Positions 11,395 through 22,330 of a DNA stretch of 64,000 bases are shown in pieces. Each line of letters begins with the position of its first letter. The stretch's first letter is position 1. The notes beneath the pieces were generated by a model that saw only the letters and a list, made by a program, of their open reading frames with translations, searched no databases and had not been told where the DNA came from. The stretch comes from Nageia nagi. Its lineage: Eukaryota > Pinophyta. The position numbers and the translations under genes were made by a program. The stretch spans positions 49,724,001 through 49,788,000 of the forward strand of contig JBITNC010000001.1 in the NCBI GenBank assembly GCA_050084985.1. Reading direction: 5' to 3'.

Positions 11395-11433
11395 GATAAT
11401 AAACCCCTTGTCATTGAATTACCCGATGATGGG

Positions 11434-11961
11434 GTGTTTCAATTAGATGAAATTGAAATACTTGTAGAACCTGAAGATGATTGGGATATGACAATACACT
11501 TTGATGGTTCTCGATGTGAACAAGGTGGTGGAGCAGGTGTTGTATTTATAACACCGCAAGGGATCCCTATACCATATTCATTTAAATTAAAATTTCCTTG
11601 TACCAATAATAATGCGGAATATGAAGCTTTGATATTAACATTAAAAATTGCTGTTAAATTAAAACTTAAAAGAATTAAGATTATTGGAGATTCTTTACTC
11701 ATCGTAAATCAAGTGAAAGGAATCTATCAATGTAAAGAACCTTTACTTCAAAAGTATAAAGCGTTAGTTGAAGAATTATTAAAATCTTTTGACCGATTTA
11801 GTATAGAAGCGGCACCGAGATCATCTAATAGATTTGTAGATGCTATGGCTTCTATTGGATCTCTTATCCCAGAAGATCCTAAAAAATCTTCAGTTCAAGT
11901 TGAAATAATTCAATTGTCTCAATCATCATTACAACAGGAAGATGAAAAAAAAGTGTGTTAA
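11434..11961 (+). pseudogene. Second, archaeal-type RNase H (aRH) of Tat element 1
   Basis: 175 open codons in the gag-pol frame. The acidic residues expected of an RNase H are all present: D24 (in H-F-D-G-S), E64 (in N-N-N-A-E-Y-E-A-L), D86 (in I-I-G-D-S) and D136 (in R-F-V-D-A-M). The N-N-x-A-E-Y-E-A-L wording is that of the extra aRH domain of plant Tat elements, located between the retroviral-type RNase H and integrase. This is the best-preserved enzymatic domain in the element and the main evidence for its lineage. A frameshift separates it from integrase (11962-12242). Confidence 0.88.
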
Positions 11962-11989
11962 ATATTGACGTAACTGATAAAGATAATTG

Positions 11990-13246
11990 GTACAAAGAAT
12001 TGACAGGTTTTTTAAAATTTGGAACTCTTCCCGCAAACCTTAATAAATCATCACGATGAGCTTTTAAAATTAAAGCAATTAAATATTGTTTGATAGGGGA
12101 TGTCCTGCATCGATGAAATTTCAATGGTATTTTACTCAGATGTCTTGAATGGAATGATATTAAAAAGGCTATATCCTCCGCCCATGATGGAACATGCAGA
12201 GGACATTTTAATGGTATGGCGATTGTAAAATGATTAATACGAATGGGGTATTATTGGCTGACTATGGAAAAGGATTGTTGTGAATATGTTAAAAAATGTT
12301 TTAAATGTCAACAATACGCTCATTTATTTTCACAACCATCTCAAGAACTACATCCTATACAATCACTTTGGCCATTCTCTAAATGGGCATTAGATTTAAT
12401 AGGACAAATTACACCTACATCTTCTGGTGGACACAAGTTCATTATCATGGCAACTGAATATTTTACTAAATGGGTAGAGGCCATTCCCATGACTTCCACC
12501 ACTGGTTCACGTATTGTTGAATTTATAGAAAATTATATCATATGTAGATTCGACATACTGAACCAATTAATTACAGATAATGGAAAAAATTTTAAAATAA
12601 GGATGTAAAACAAATATGCGATAAGTATAAAATTAAACAAAGTTTTTCCACTCCATATTATCCACAAGGTAATGGACAGGCAGAGGCTACTAATAAAACT
12701 ATTCGGAATATCTTAGCAAAAATAGTAAATGATTCTCATAGAGATTGGCATATGCAAATACCAAAAGCCTTATGGGCTTATCATACCAGTGTACGCACTC
12801 CTATTGGGGCAACACCATTCTCTTTAGTATATGGAACAAAAGCCATCCTACCCATAGAACTTGAGATACCATCCCTTAGAGTAAATCTAAGTGATCAAAT
12901 ATCTGATGAAAAAGCAAGACAGACTCGCTTAGATCAATTATTGCTTTTACATGAAAAATGTATCAATGCTTTAGAGCATATGTGTGTTTATCAGAAGAGG
13001 ATAAAATGAGCTTTTGATAAAAGAGCTCTAATTCATGAGTTCAAAATAAGTGATTTGGTTTTAAAAGAAAATCAATAAACTTCACGAATAGAACGACAGC
13101 TTAGAGACAAGTTTGCTCCAAATTGGTTAGGACCATATATCATTAAGAAAAAATTTGGTAAAGGAACTTATCATTTATCAGACTTAGAAGGAAATGAAGA
13201 ACGTGAACCTATAAATATCATGCATATTCGACCCTTCTATACATAA
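11990..13246 (+). pseudogene. Tat element 1 integrase (broken)
   Basis: The HHCC zinc-binding part spans 12120-12310, with H..H in a S-A-H-D-G-T-C-R-G-H-F block and C19-F-K-C22 of the 12243-12608 segment. The core has D51 (A-L-D-L-I-G) and D112 (L-I-T-D-N-G) and, after a frameshift near 12600, the Glu of G-N-G-Q-A-E at about 12682. The C-terminal part contains G-P-Y-I-I and ends I-R-P-F-Y-T with TAA at 13244-13246. No chromodomain follows. TGA at 13007-13009 and one more stop near 13076 interrupt the frame. Integrase inserts the cDNA; the three catalytic acids survive but lie in different frames. Confidence 0.88.
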
Positions 13247-13324
13247 AAAAAATGTACATTAGTCTTCTTCCATTTTATTTTATTGTTAAATTATTAAATA
13301 AATAAAAGTATTAATATTTTTCAA

Positions 13325-14560
13325 GTGTTAATGATTAAAATAGAAAAGATGAATCTGGCAAAGGAATCTGCTGAAGGTAGCATAATGCAACCACAAGTAC
13401 GATTTCCACCGCCAAGATATCTAGGTGATTTAGCATTAACATATTTAAAACATGGATTTGATTTGAATCTCTTAAATTATTTACGATTGACTATTGATGA
13501 ACAATTTGAAAGAACATACCATATGTTTTGTGGTATAAATAATGGTTGAGAAGTCACTTTTTGTGGATACGAAGCTGGCATTATTTTAGATCCATAAATC
13601 TATTTCACCCATATGGAAAGAATATCATAAGAAATAACAATTTTCTACCTACAATGCCCTTATGGAATACCGAGAATCTTCATAAATTATCAATTAACTG
13701 AGTACTCACTCCTTTTAGCTAGGCTGAAATACATTAAACAATTAAATAAAAGCCTAGAATGGATGGATGAACTTTTACATTATTTACCTCATAAAAAGGT
13801 GATTTATGATTTTTCAAATACTTTTGTGGCTTTTCCTCCTAGAATGTTACAACAACAATATAGGCAAACTCACAGATTTTCTCGCATGCAAATGCGACAC
13901 ACAATTTGGAAACGAAAGTTAGAGGAAAAACAAGCTTGTCGTATTACCGAGCTTACAACGATAAATCAAATAAGGGTTAGAAATGAGATTATCGAAAAAC
14001 TATCAAAAGGACATAGAGTAAAGAATGATGGAAGTTATCTTCTGAGGTTCGAAAGTAGGTATGACAAAGATATCTTTATGAAAGTTATTCGTAATGTTTC
14101 TACTCCTTTGTATTCAAATATATTTTCCATGCCTCTTGAAATACAACAAAAAATGGCCTTGACATTCTATGATGCACGTGAATCTTACGGTTGGGATGTC
14201 AAAATAAATGGATATCAAGTTATTATTTGTATCAACGCATTTGAGTTATGGTGTTCTCCTAACTCAGAATATGATTTAATGATATATTTCTATCTTCTGT
14301 GGCCTATAGAAAAGCCCAAAATAATAGTTGATTGTACTCACAACCTGACTTTAAAACATTGAGAACAAATCATCTCTATCACACAAACCGTAACATTCGA
14401 ACACCTAGATTATTGTGTTCCATAAATCTATCATAATCAAGTGGTATTAGATTTTAGTTTTTTGTTTAGTTCAACACATTGTTCATTTAATCCTGATGTA
14501 GTACAAACTCGATTTGAACACATCATGAATAGATTCCCTATAAAAATTATAAAATCCTAA
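13325..14560 (+). pseudogene. Sense extra ORF after integrase, unknown function (Tat element 1)
   Basis: One frame (the same frame as the integrase end) runs 412 codons from 13325 to TAA at 14558-14560, with in-frame stops at 13547, 13595, 13628, 14360 and 14423. The reading frame is otherwise unbroken, with no frameshift over 1.2 kb, so it was coding until recently. The first 75 codons include P-P-R-Y-L-G-D-L. The middle (13763-14362) is basic, with two neighbouring helices rich in Arg, Lys and Gln (Q-Q-Q-Y-R-Q-T-H-R, then K-R-K-L-E-E-K-Q). I see no signal peptide, membrane segment, zinc finger or known catalytic motif. It is not an envelope-like protein by these criteria. I do not recognise the family. 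Confidence 0.6.
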
Positions 14561-14660
14561 AAAATTATAAATTATAAAATCCTAAAAAATTAAAAATTAT
14601 AAAATCCTAAAAAATTGAAAACTATAAAACACATAAAAATTATAAAATTATAAAATCTAC
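14545..14660 (+). repeat. Short AT-rich direct repeats at the end of the extra ORF
   Basis: The unit ATTATAAAATCCTAAAAAATT occurs three times with spacing of about 30 bp, followed by two decayed copies. The first copy supplies the stop codon of the extra ORF, so the repeat expanded over its 3' end. Confidence 0.7.
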
Positions 14661-16447
14661 CTAGATGGAAACATCTAGAGGTCACTTGGCAATTGGGTGC
14701 CCTACCCTTGTATGATGTAAATATATGTTGCATGTCATTGTAAAAGTGATTATCCAGTAAATATGTAATGTGTGAAAAGATCATTTTAGAATAATCTCCT
14801 TGTTATCACTACATTCACTTTGTCTTTTCTTCCATAAAGAAATGATATACCATAGATGATAGAAAAACATAAAGTTTGTGTTTGAAAGAAAATCCATAAA
14901 CTCCAAGCACTTAATACATTAAAGAATTCTAAGAGAATTTGAATGAAATCATTCTAAGAGACATTAAGAGTGAAATTTATGTGTCTATCCTGTTCTTCGC
15001 TTCATCTCGAACCCAAGAATCATTTGATAGTAAAAAAAAAAAGAAAAAAAGAAAAAGAGGAGATGACAAAAAAAAATCATTACATTATATCAATGATTCT
15101 TGGGTGATTACAATATCCTCTACCAGGGCTATGGATGCTTGATTGGCAGTATAGCAAGGTTGTAGTGGGATCAAAGGGTTAATCCTTATCGGGGCTATGG
15201 ACTCCTATCTGGAAATGGGGCATACCTTACGAGTGGCGATATGTCCATTTTGGTTAGCGACCTTCTTTCCTATGGAACTCTATACATTTTATATGGATAG
15301 ACTAGCTTATTAATGTCTCTAAGATATTTCATATCAAATGATCTAAGAAGGGAAATGAATCTCACTACACACACTGGAGTTCATATATTTTTTATCAACA
15401 TATAACAACATTGTTTGATATCATCTTAGGTTGTTAAATCTTGAGATAAAGAAAGATAAGGTAGATGTTATAATAACTTGGTTATTAATCCAAAATCACC
15501 TAATCATTTGTCATAGTTTGTAATTTGTTTGTGCTTAGAGTCATGTGTGTCATTTTGTTAAACCCATTTTTATTATTATCATTACCATTGAACATTATTA
15601 AACTTGCTTTTCTTTGGAAAGGATAAGAATGATTATTTATTGTTCCCCTGACAAAGATAAAGTTAATGTTCATATACATCCATAAGTCACTAGTGTGTCA
15701 TGTCAAGCCATTATTACTATTATCTATTACCTTTGAACATTATTAAACTTGCTTTTCTTTGGAAAGGATAAGAATAATTATTTATTGTTCCCCTAACCAA
15801 GATAAAGTTAATGTTCATATACATCCATAAGTCACTAGTTTGTCATGTCAAGAAGTTTATTGTAAAATTGCCAAGTACGAAAGATGATGCATCTGATTCT
15901 GCAAAAATATAATAAAAATATGTCCTTAAATAACTTAACTTATGTAAACAACTATGTTATTCCATGTTATCAATAACTTAAATTAACTTAACTTATTAAA
16001 ATTATAAGTTAGATTTATTATTTATAGTAATTATAATCGTACTTATTACCAAATTAATTTTGAGATTAGTAACATCATCAAACTAATTTGTTGATATATG
16101 TTATCATTATACATCATACATTCCACAATTATATCTATGTATCATACATTTTGAAAATTATATCTATCATTAACATCTATTCATCATCAAGTAATTAAAA
16201 GACAATTATGTTTATTATAATCTACATAACATCACATCATACCTATTTTATCACAAATCTATGTATAAAATGAAAACTCATGCATCAAAAATCATACAAG
16301 TACCATAAATATCAAAGATCTATCTATCTATATATACATCATCATATACATCAAAAGGTCATCATAACATTATGAATCATACAATAAAATACAAGGGTCC
16401 AATAACCTCATGAGCATATAAAGATAACATCATGAAAAAGGGTATCC
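14661..16447. other. Non-coding spacer of Tat element 1
   Basis: AT-rich spacer between the sense extra ORF and the end of the antisense PMD gene. It contains a tandem duplication at 15564-15852 and simple A/G-rich runs at about 15034-15075. No gene was recognised. Confidence 0.6.
15564..15852. repeat. Tandem duplication, unit about 144 bp
   Basis: 15564-15707 and 15708-15852 are head-to-tail copies, nearly identical over their right-hand 110 bp (both contain TTTCTTTGGAAAGGATAAGA). The few differences suggest a duplication younger than most of the element's mutations. Confidence 0.9.
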
Positions 16448-18848
16448 TCAAGGACTACCCCAACCACTGCCTAGTCCGTTAGGACTACTCGATCGCCTCC
16501 ACCGTCTACTGGTCTCTCTGGTACCCTAACCTGGAGGAGTAGTGCCTACAGATCCTGTAGGACTACCTAGATGCTGAGCTCTTCGTAACTCGGATGAACC
16601 AACAGCCCCTAAGGGAGATGCCTAAGGTGTACCACTCCTGCTAGGAAAGGCTCTTGACCTCTGAGTCCTACCTGGAGATCCCATTGTACCCTATGCATTG
16701 CTACCTATCTGATACGTAGAGATATCTATAGGCATGTAACTATTTGGAGGTATAGGATAGTGAGCCCCTGAAGTAAAAGCTGGAACACCTATCAGCCACA
16801 TCTGTACTATACTACTATAAAAATCTCACTGCTAAAAAATGCCATGAGTAAAAACTAAAGGTCCACTCTCGAAAGTAGATGCTGCACCTAACTGATGAGC
16901 CTGAGCTCCTTGTAAAGAGGAACAAGCCTCATCTCTCTCCTATCTGTATCGGTCTTGCTCAGCCCTATACCTGTACATGCATGAGTGGGCCTGTGATAAT
17001 TGGTATCTTAGCTCATAAATGTCTCCTAGCAAACTATCAATGCTAGGAACCTATGTAGCAGGAGCCTCCTCGACTCTGCATGCAACCTCTGGGGTAGCTT
17101 CCTCCTCACCTACACCTGTAGCCTCCTCCTCAGGATCTAACTCCTCAGAAGCATCTACCATAACCTCCTCATCGGTAGCCTCCTCTCTCGTAGCCTCTGC
17201 TCCTATAGGCTCCTCACCTACCTCTTCCCCCCTGCTGCTACACCCAACTCCTCAACAACATCGATGCACTGATGAATGCATCGACCCTCCAATCTACCCT
17301 CTAGGCCATCATCTCCCTCCTCCCACCAAGCCCTGAATGCCTCGGATACCCTGACATCATCCTCCCCGGTATCATCCTCCAATGGTCCCTCCTCCTGAGT
17401 AGGATCAAGTTCTACGTAAACTAATGGTTTTACACCATCTACTGAGATAGTGTCCTCACGCTGATATGGCACTGAGGGTGTAGGTACATCCTGAACTAAG
17501 TCAAACTGATGATGCACCTGCTCAAAATGAAAATACTCTAGAAAATTGGCTCAATGACCACTCAAAACATGTGGCTACCAAATACCAATAAGCTCAGCTA
17601 TGAGCTCTCCCCAGATGGGATATAAACGGTAAGGTCAGAATCTCACCTGATCTGGAATCAAGTGACTAAGCATATGACGATAATAGCCCACATCTTGATG
17701 AACTCCATCTGATGGGTGAATATAAAAATCATCATGCCATCTGACTATGCCAGCCTCATAATCCAAGTGACTACCAAAACTAGGCATCGACAACCCTAGA
17801 GGATGAACCATAGCTATATGCTCATACGCCCATGCCTGCAAGGTGATAGTAACTGATAAGGAGGCCTTATGCCCTTGAGAATAAAAGAATAGCTCCCTAT
17901 AAATCTGAGCTAACAATGTGGATGCCCAAGCATACACTGTACCATGCTGCATCATATCTGCAATAATGGGAAATAGCAACCATGGAAACCTCCCGCTGCT
18001 AGTATCAGGGAGAGCATAACACTGTACCAAACCCATCAAATATGAAAAATGGATCATCCCCTGCTGATCCTCCATCCAATACTGGTAATATCGGATGCCA
18101 CCTGAGATAATCTTAGCAACAATAGTATCAACCCGAGCAGCCCCATACAAATAAGAAATAGCGGGTAAAGCTCCTATTCTATCCACCATAGGTAAAATCC
18201 TCTGTCCATGAATGGAGAGTCTATACAATCTATGTATATCCTCCACTATGATAGTCATCTCCCCTATCAGAAGATGAAAAGTACATGTCACTGCATCCCA
18301 TCTGTATAATAATGTAGCCAATAAAGGATAATCCCAATGAATGCGACCCATGTGTGGGCCCACTCCAAAACCAATGGACCTGAAGAAGGTGTGATCGACT
18401 GGACCTAGAAGACCTCTACCCTCCTGTAGAATCGAGGGATATCTACCTCGAGGCTCAAAGACGTCTCGAACCTATGTAATAATAAAAAGTTTAGCTCAAA
18501 AAAAAATGGCATTTCATACTAAAATGCTAGCATTTCAAATAGGTAAGAATCAGTCGCCAGCGTTCGCATTCCAAACATCGGTCACTTTGTTATGTTCGGC
18601 CTAGGTCGGTGACCGACATCGAATTACAAAAAATTTTCACAAAAAAATATAAATAAAAGTAGGATTTGCAAAATTTATCCGATAAAAACAATTACAATAA
18701 ATTTTAAATGTCATTCATAGTTTCAATTTTGAAATTAAATGGTTAAATTACAAGTTATAAATAAAAAATAGAAAAGAAAGTTATTTCAAAACCCTACCTC
18801 TTCTCAGATAGGTCGAGAACGTCCAATGGAACGTCTACATGGAGGCAT
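16448..18848 (-). pseudogene. Antisense PMD (plant mobile domain) gene of Tat element 1
   Basis: On the opposite strand to gag-pol. Proposed exon 1: ATG at 18848 to 18798 (51 bp, one TGA inside). Intron 18797-18472 (donor GAG|GTAGGG, acceptor ACATAG|G, phase 0). Exon 2: 18471-16448. Exon 2 begins with R-D-V-F-E-P-R-G-R-Y and carries a plant mobile domain core: a W-D-A-V-T-C-T-F-H-L block, then G-E-M-T-I..E-D-I. This is the fold of MAIN/MAIL1-type nuclear silencing proteins, also known in transposons. After residue 240 of the open stretch, three in-frame stops (17637, then TAG and TGA) interrupt the frame, which continues at 17517-17218 with an acidic region. A one-base shift at a C6 run (17227-17232) leads to an acidic, then coiled, then Gly/Ser/Arg-rich tail. 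All stops in exon 2 are TAG or TGA. GC is clearly higher than in gag-pol. Probable length before decay is about 690 residues. Confidence 0.82.
18472..18797 (-). other. Putative intron 1 of the antisense PMD gene
   Basis: 326 bp, AT-rich, with GT..AG ends on the minus strand and both exons in phase 0. It contains several copies of the element's 21-nt motif core (18547-18625). The TGA in exon 1 means the model needs transcript support. Confidence 0.5.
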
Positions 18849-20126
18849 GGTGAGTGCAACGAATATCAACGGTTGGAAATCGATGAAATCGTGATGAAAA
18901 TTGGTGCTAATAGGCAATGAAAGTTATAGCTAAAAAGAAATGAATAAGAAAAAGTTAAAACTTTTTCTTTTTGATCGATGACTTGAAGACGGATGCCGAT
19001 GACTGTAGCTAAACTCCGGCGACTTGAGGACGAACGCTGGTGACTGTAACTAAACATCAGTGATTGGAAGTAAAACATTACATTTGGGAATAGCCATGAG
19101 AATATTAAAAAATTTCTCGAAATAACCTTAAATTGTTCAAGAAAATAAAAAAATGATAAAAAGCGATGAGTCATTTACCACATGAGATCATCACGAAACC
19201 TATTCTGCTGGGTCAAAAGTAGAGAAAAATGAAAGATGACTTGTATATACAAAACAAGCTTCTTATCACATACTCGCTTCAGCATGCAGAGACAAACTAG
19301 AGTCTTATCATGCAACTACCATAAACAACACATAGTATGGAGATAAACAAAAGTGAAGTTTTGATATACAACATTACTATTTCAAAATTGTATACATCAA
19401 ATAAGCTTACCATCACATACTCGCTTCGGTATGCAGAGACAAACTAAAGTCTTGTCATGCAACTACCATAAACAGCACATAGTATGGAGATTGACATAAG
19501 TGTAATTTGATGTATTATAATATCATTTTCAGAACGTATCATATTTAGCCATGGCAAGGGCTATCCTCATGACGACACCGGATGATGAAATATGTATAAA
19601 TAACAAGTTTTGATTTAGAGAAGCTATAATTATATCCTACCAAAATATCTTAAGCTTTATATGCAAAAATATTTTGATGATATTTAAAAAAAAATATATT
19701 GTTAACATTTACAAATATTAAAGAAGATAAAATGTGATATATCATTGTTACAAGAGATCATCTTGAAACCCCGTTGTCGGGACAAAGGACAACACCATCA
19801 AACTCATATACTAAAGAGGACTTATACGGTACATGTGTGCTTAGACATGCAAAATGACATTATAGAAATGTCATGCAACTGTCACACAAGCTCAACACAT
19901 TGTCATACCGAAAACAGTCACTTTTGAAGTATATTGAAATTTGTTTTCAAAACTACATCAAATGTAAAATGAAAACACATTTTATCATAATTTGATAAAT
20001 CAAAATTTTGATTCATCTAAGAAATTGAGTCAAAACTTATATCATAAAAAAAGCAAACAATCAAGCAACAAAGCTTCTCATCCTATATTTTTGAAATCAT
20101 CAATTGCATTTTTTGGTTGATAATTC
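18849..20126. other. Spacer upstream of the antisense gene and before the 3' LTR
   Basis: Likely promoter region of the antisense PMD gene (inference from position). It has more motif cores at 18975-19070 (GCCGATGACT, CCGGCGACTT, CGCTGGTGACT, CATCAGTGATT) and a tandem duplication at 19245-19482. No sense-strand gene was recognised. Confidence 0.5.
19245..19482. repeat. Tandem duplication, period about 145 bp
   Basis: 19245-19344 and 19391-19482 share TCACATACTCGCTTC, ATGCAGAGACAAACTA and CATGCAACTACCATAAACA in order. A much more decayed third copy may lie at 19780-19920. Confidence 0.8.
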
Positions 20127-20140
20127 AAAAAGGGGCAAAA
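20127..20140 (+). promoter_or_regulatory. Polypurine tract of Tat element 1
   Basis: AAAAAGGGGCAAAA directly precedes TGTAGACACC of the 3' LTR. Confidence 0.85.
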
Positions 20141-20990
20141 TGTAGACACCTAAAAATGTCCCTTTTTAACTAGCAAACATTGAAGTAATCATAACTCTTC
20201 GTGACAATATAAAATAGATCTAGAAACCATATTATTGGATAGCTCCCATCAAGTACATAAAAAATGGGTGGTCACATGACTCTTTTTAGATAAAATTGGT
20301 TATTTGGTGGTCATTTTAATATTGTTACAAAATTGAAACACCAGTCACCAGCGACCCAAAATAGTCACCGACATTCTAGGAGGATCACCGACGTTCATCT
20401 AGCAATCGTCGGTGACTCTGTAAATAGCCGAACAAGAAACCAAAACAGCGAGAGAAAGTTGAAACATTTCATTTCTCCAAGATGATGTGGATAGAGGGGG
20501 TCAGTTACAACCTATGATGGTGCTTCACTTCCCCTTACCAGCCTTGGAACATCTCACCCAAAATCTATAAATACAAGCCAATACAAAGCAATATGGAGAA
20601 AATCTTGACCCAAATTTGAAGTAGGGTAATGCTACCAAAATCTTGTGAGCTTATACATTTTATTATTTTATGTTAGCTTCAATTTAATATATGTCATACA
20701 TAGATGCTTTGATGTTATTGTCTTTTGCATGTGTGTAGGATTTACAGGTTGTCTACATCAAGGAGAAAAGCAAGCAAATCAAAAAATAATGAAGATCTAA
20801 TACCTTCATTTTGGCAAATGGCATTTGTAAAAGTCCCTTCCAAGGGAAAATTGTAGTTTGAGCTGAAAATCAATATCAATTCATAATTATAGCATTTATA
20901 TCTATTTTATATAATTTGAGGTTCAGTGAAAGTTTAAGAATAATTGTATTTCATGTTATTCTACATTCCAGCTCTATTTTCACTGCAACA
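20141..20990 (+). repeat. 3' LTR of Tat element 1
   Basis: 850 bp, starts TGTAGACACC and ends ACTGCAACA. Within it, TCACCGACG at 20385-20393 pairs perfectly with CGTCGGTGA at 20407-20415, and AGTCACCGAC at 20363-20372 with GTCGGTGACT at 20408-20417. The 5' LTR has lost this pairing through CpG-type changes. Confidence 0.95.
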
Positions 20991-20995
20991 GTACC
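20991..20995. repeat. Target-site duplication of Tat element 1 (right)
   Basis: GTACC, identical to 3355-3359. Confidence 0.92.
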
Positions 20996-22330
20996 TATTG
21001 TAATTCTTGTACTTTTGGTGATTCTTGAAAAGTTGGTTGAATGGATAATAGTTTTCATACTAATCCTTTACCTCCTTTCTTCAATAGTTTCTCTATGTGA
21101 TGAGAACTAATAATTTGTGATTTCCTCACCTTAATTTCTTTGATATTATATTTGTTTTCATCAACTTTGAATTGCATCCATAGCTCATGAGAATCCTAAA
21201 GAACATGGTCCAATATCACCAAACATTGTATACCAAGGACTACATCACAACTTCCTAATGGTAGAACATACATATCACTTTACATCTTGAAGTCACCCAT
21301 ACCGAGATTGATATTGCAATACCATCCTTTATAAGCAATTTTTCCTCCATTACCTATCATCACCTCAAAATTATTCTGTGGATAGATATAAGATTGGTTA
21401 TTTTTTTTTTCACATTAAGATCCATAAAATTATGAGTGCTTCCTAATTTAAGAAATATTATCAACAATTTTCACTTAAAATATCCTTAAACTTTCATGGT
21501 TTATGGAGATGTAAATTCGTAAAGGGCATTGCAATAAATTTGAGGAACAACTTTAGTAGGTTGGTATGATTCCTCTTCAATATCTTCCATGACATCCTCA
21601 AAAGCCTCTTCTGGTGGTTCCATAGGGGCATTTGCATCCACTTGAATTTATTCCTTTAGCTTGCTAATGAAATAACTAAGAAATAACCCTCATCTAGTCC
21701 TTTAGTACAATTAGCAAGCTTTTCAAATTTAGTTTGGTATTCTCTCATCGTATTTGTTTGATGTAATTTAGTGAGAGTACCGATGAAATATTTAAACTCA
21801 TTGGTACCAAATCTAACAAGGAGACTATAAATGAAATCCCCACAATATGGGGTGCCATTTTCCTTTTTAAACCATTGATACCTTTGTATGGCTTCATGAT
21901 TTTGACCTTTTGAGTGTTAGGTATTTGATTTAAGGAGAAATATTACTTAGCCTAATACAACCAGCTAGTAGGGTCATCACCATCAAATCTTGAAAAGTCC
22001 AATTTGGTCATACACAAAATAATAAAGGCTTATTGTAGTCCTTGAGAGTTATTTAAGCCTTTCCCAATATATGTTTAATATTGACTTGATCCACTTACAT
22101 CTGATGATTTGTTATTAATTGTGGCTTACTGGATGAGTTGAATCTTTCGATCTATAGTACCATAAGTGGAAGCTATTGCTTCTATTGAATTTTTGAGTTC
22201 ATCTAGAGTAGTGGGGAGGTGAACATCACCTATTAGGTCCACCATATGGTCTATTCTCTATGATAATCATATCTAAGGATCTTTGACCATCAACCATCTT
22301 ACTATTTTAGGAATTGCTATTTTTAAAAAC
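20996..22330 (-). pseudogene. gag: Chromovirus gag and protease
   Basis: Reading down from about 22330, a Gag capsid domain is recognisable from 22011: K-L-D-F-S-R-F-D-G-D-D-P-T-S-W-L, then V-R-F-G-T-N-E-F, L-T-K-L-H-Q-T, M-R-E-Y-Q-T-K-F-E-K-L-A-N and a closing S-L-A-S-K-L-K-E. This is the usual chromoviral Gag. No zinc knuckle was seen. A protease strand follows near 21450 (L-G-S-T-H-N-F-M-D); the catalytic Asp before Gly-Ser is gone. Further down, an L-P-L-G-S-C-D-V-V-L-G-I block completes the protease, and the frame then runs into the Tat insertion site. Many TAG/TAA stops. Confidence 0.8.

Larger units (their letters stand above)
3360..20990 (+). mobile_element. Tat-lineage Ty3/gypsy retrotransposon with two extra ORFs (Tat element 1)
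   Basis: A complete but mutated element of 17,631 bp. Order: 5' LTR, PBS, long repeated leader, gag, PR, RT, RNase H, a second archaeal-type RNase H (aRH), INT, sense extra ORF, spacer, antisense PMD gene, spacer, polypurine tract, 3' LTR. The aRH between RNase H and INT, the Gag type, the absence of a chromodomain and the extra ORFs place it in the plant Tat lineage (Ogre/Retand/Tat group). The LTRs differ at roughly 35 of 850 positions by eye, making it the least diverged LTR pair in the window. It is inserted in the chromovirus at 1035-23221. Confidence 0.93.

Noticed and set aside
6095-13246. Endogenous pararetrovirus instead of a retrotransposon
   Set aside because: LTRs, 5-bp target duplication, integrase and aRH are present; no movement-protein or coat motifs of that virus group were seen.
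17019-17336. Plus-strand Ser/Thr/Pro-rich open frame
   Set aside because: It is the complement of the acidic tail of the antisense PMD gene; the minus-strand frame lines up with the PMD domain and has the better protein.
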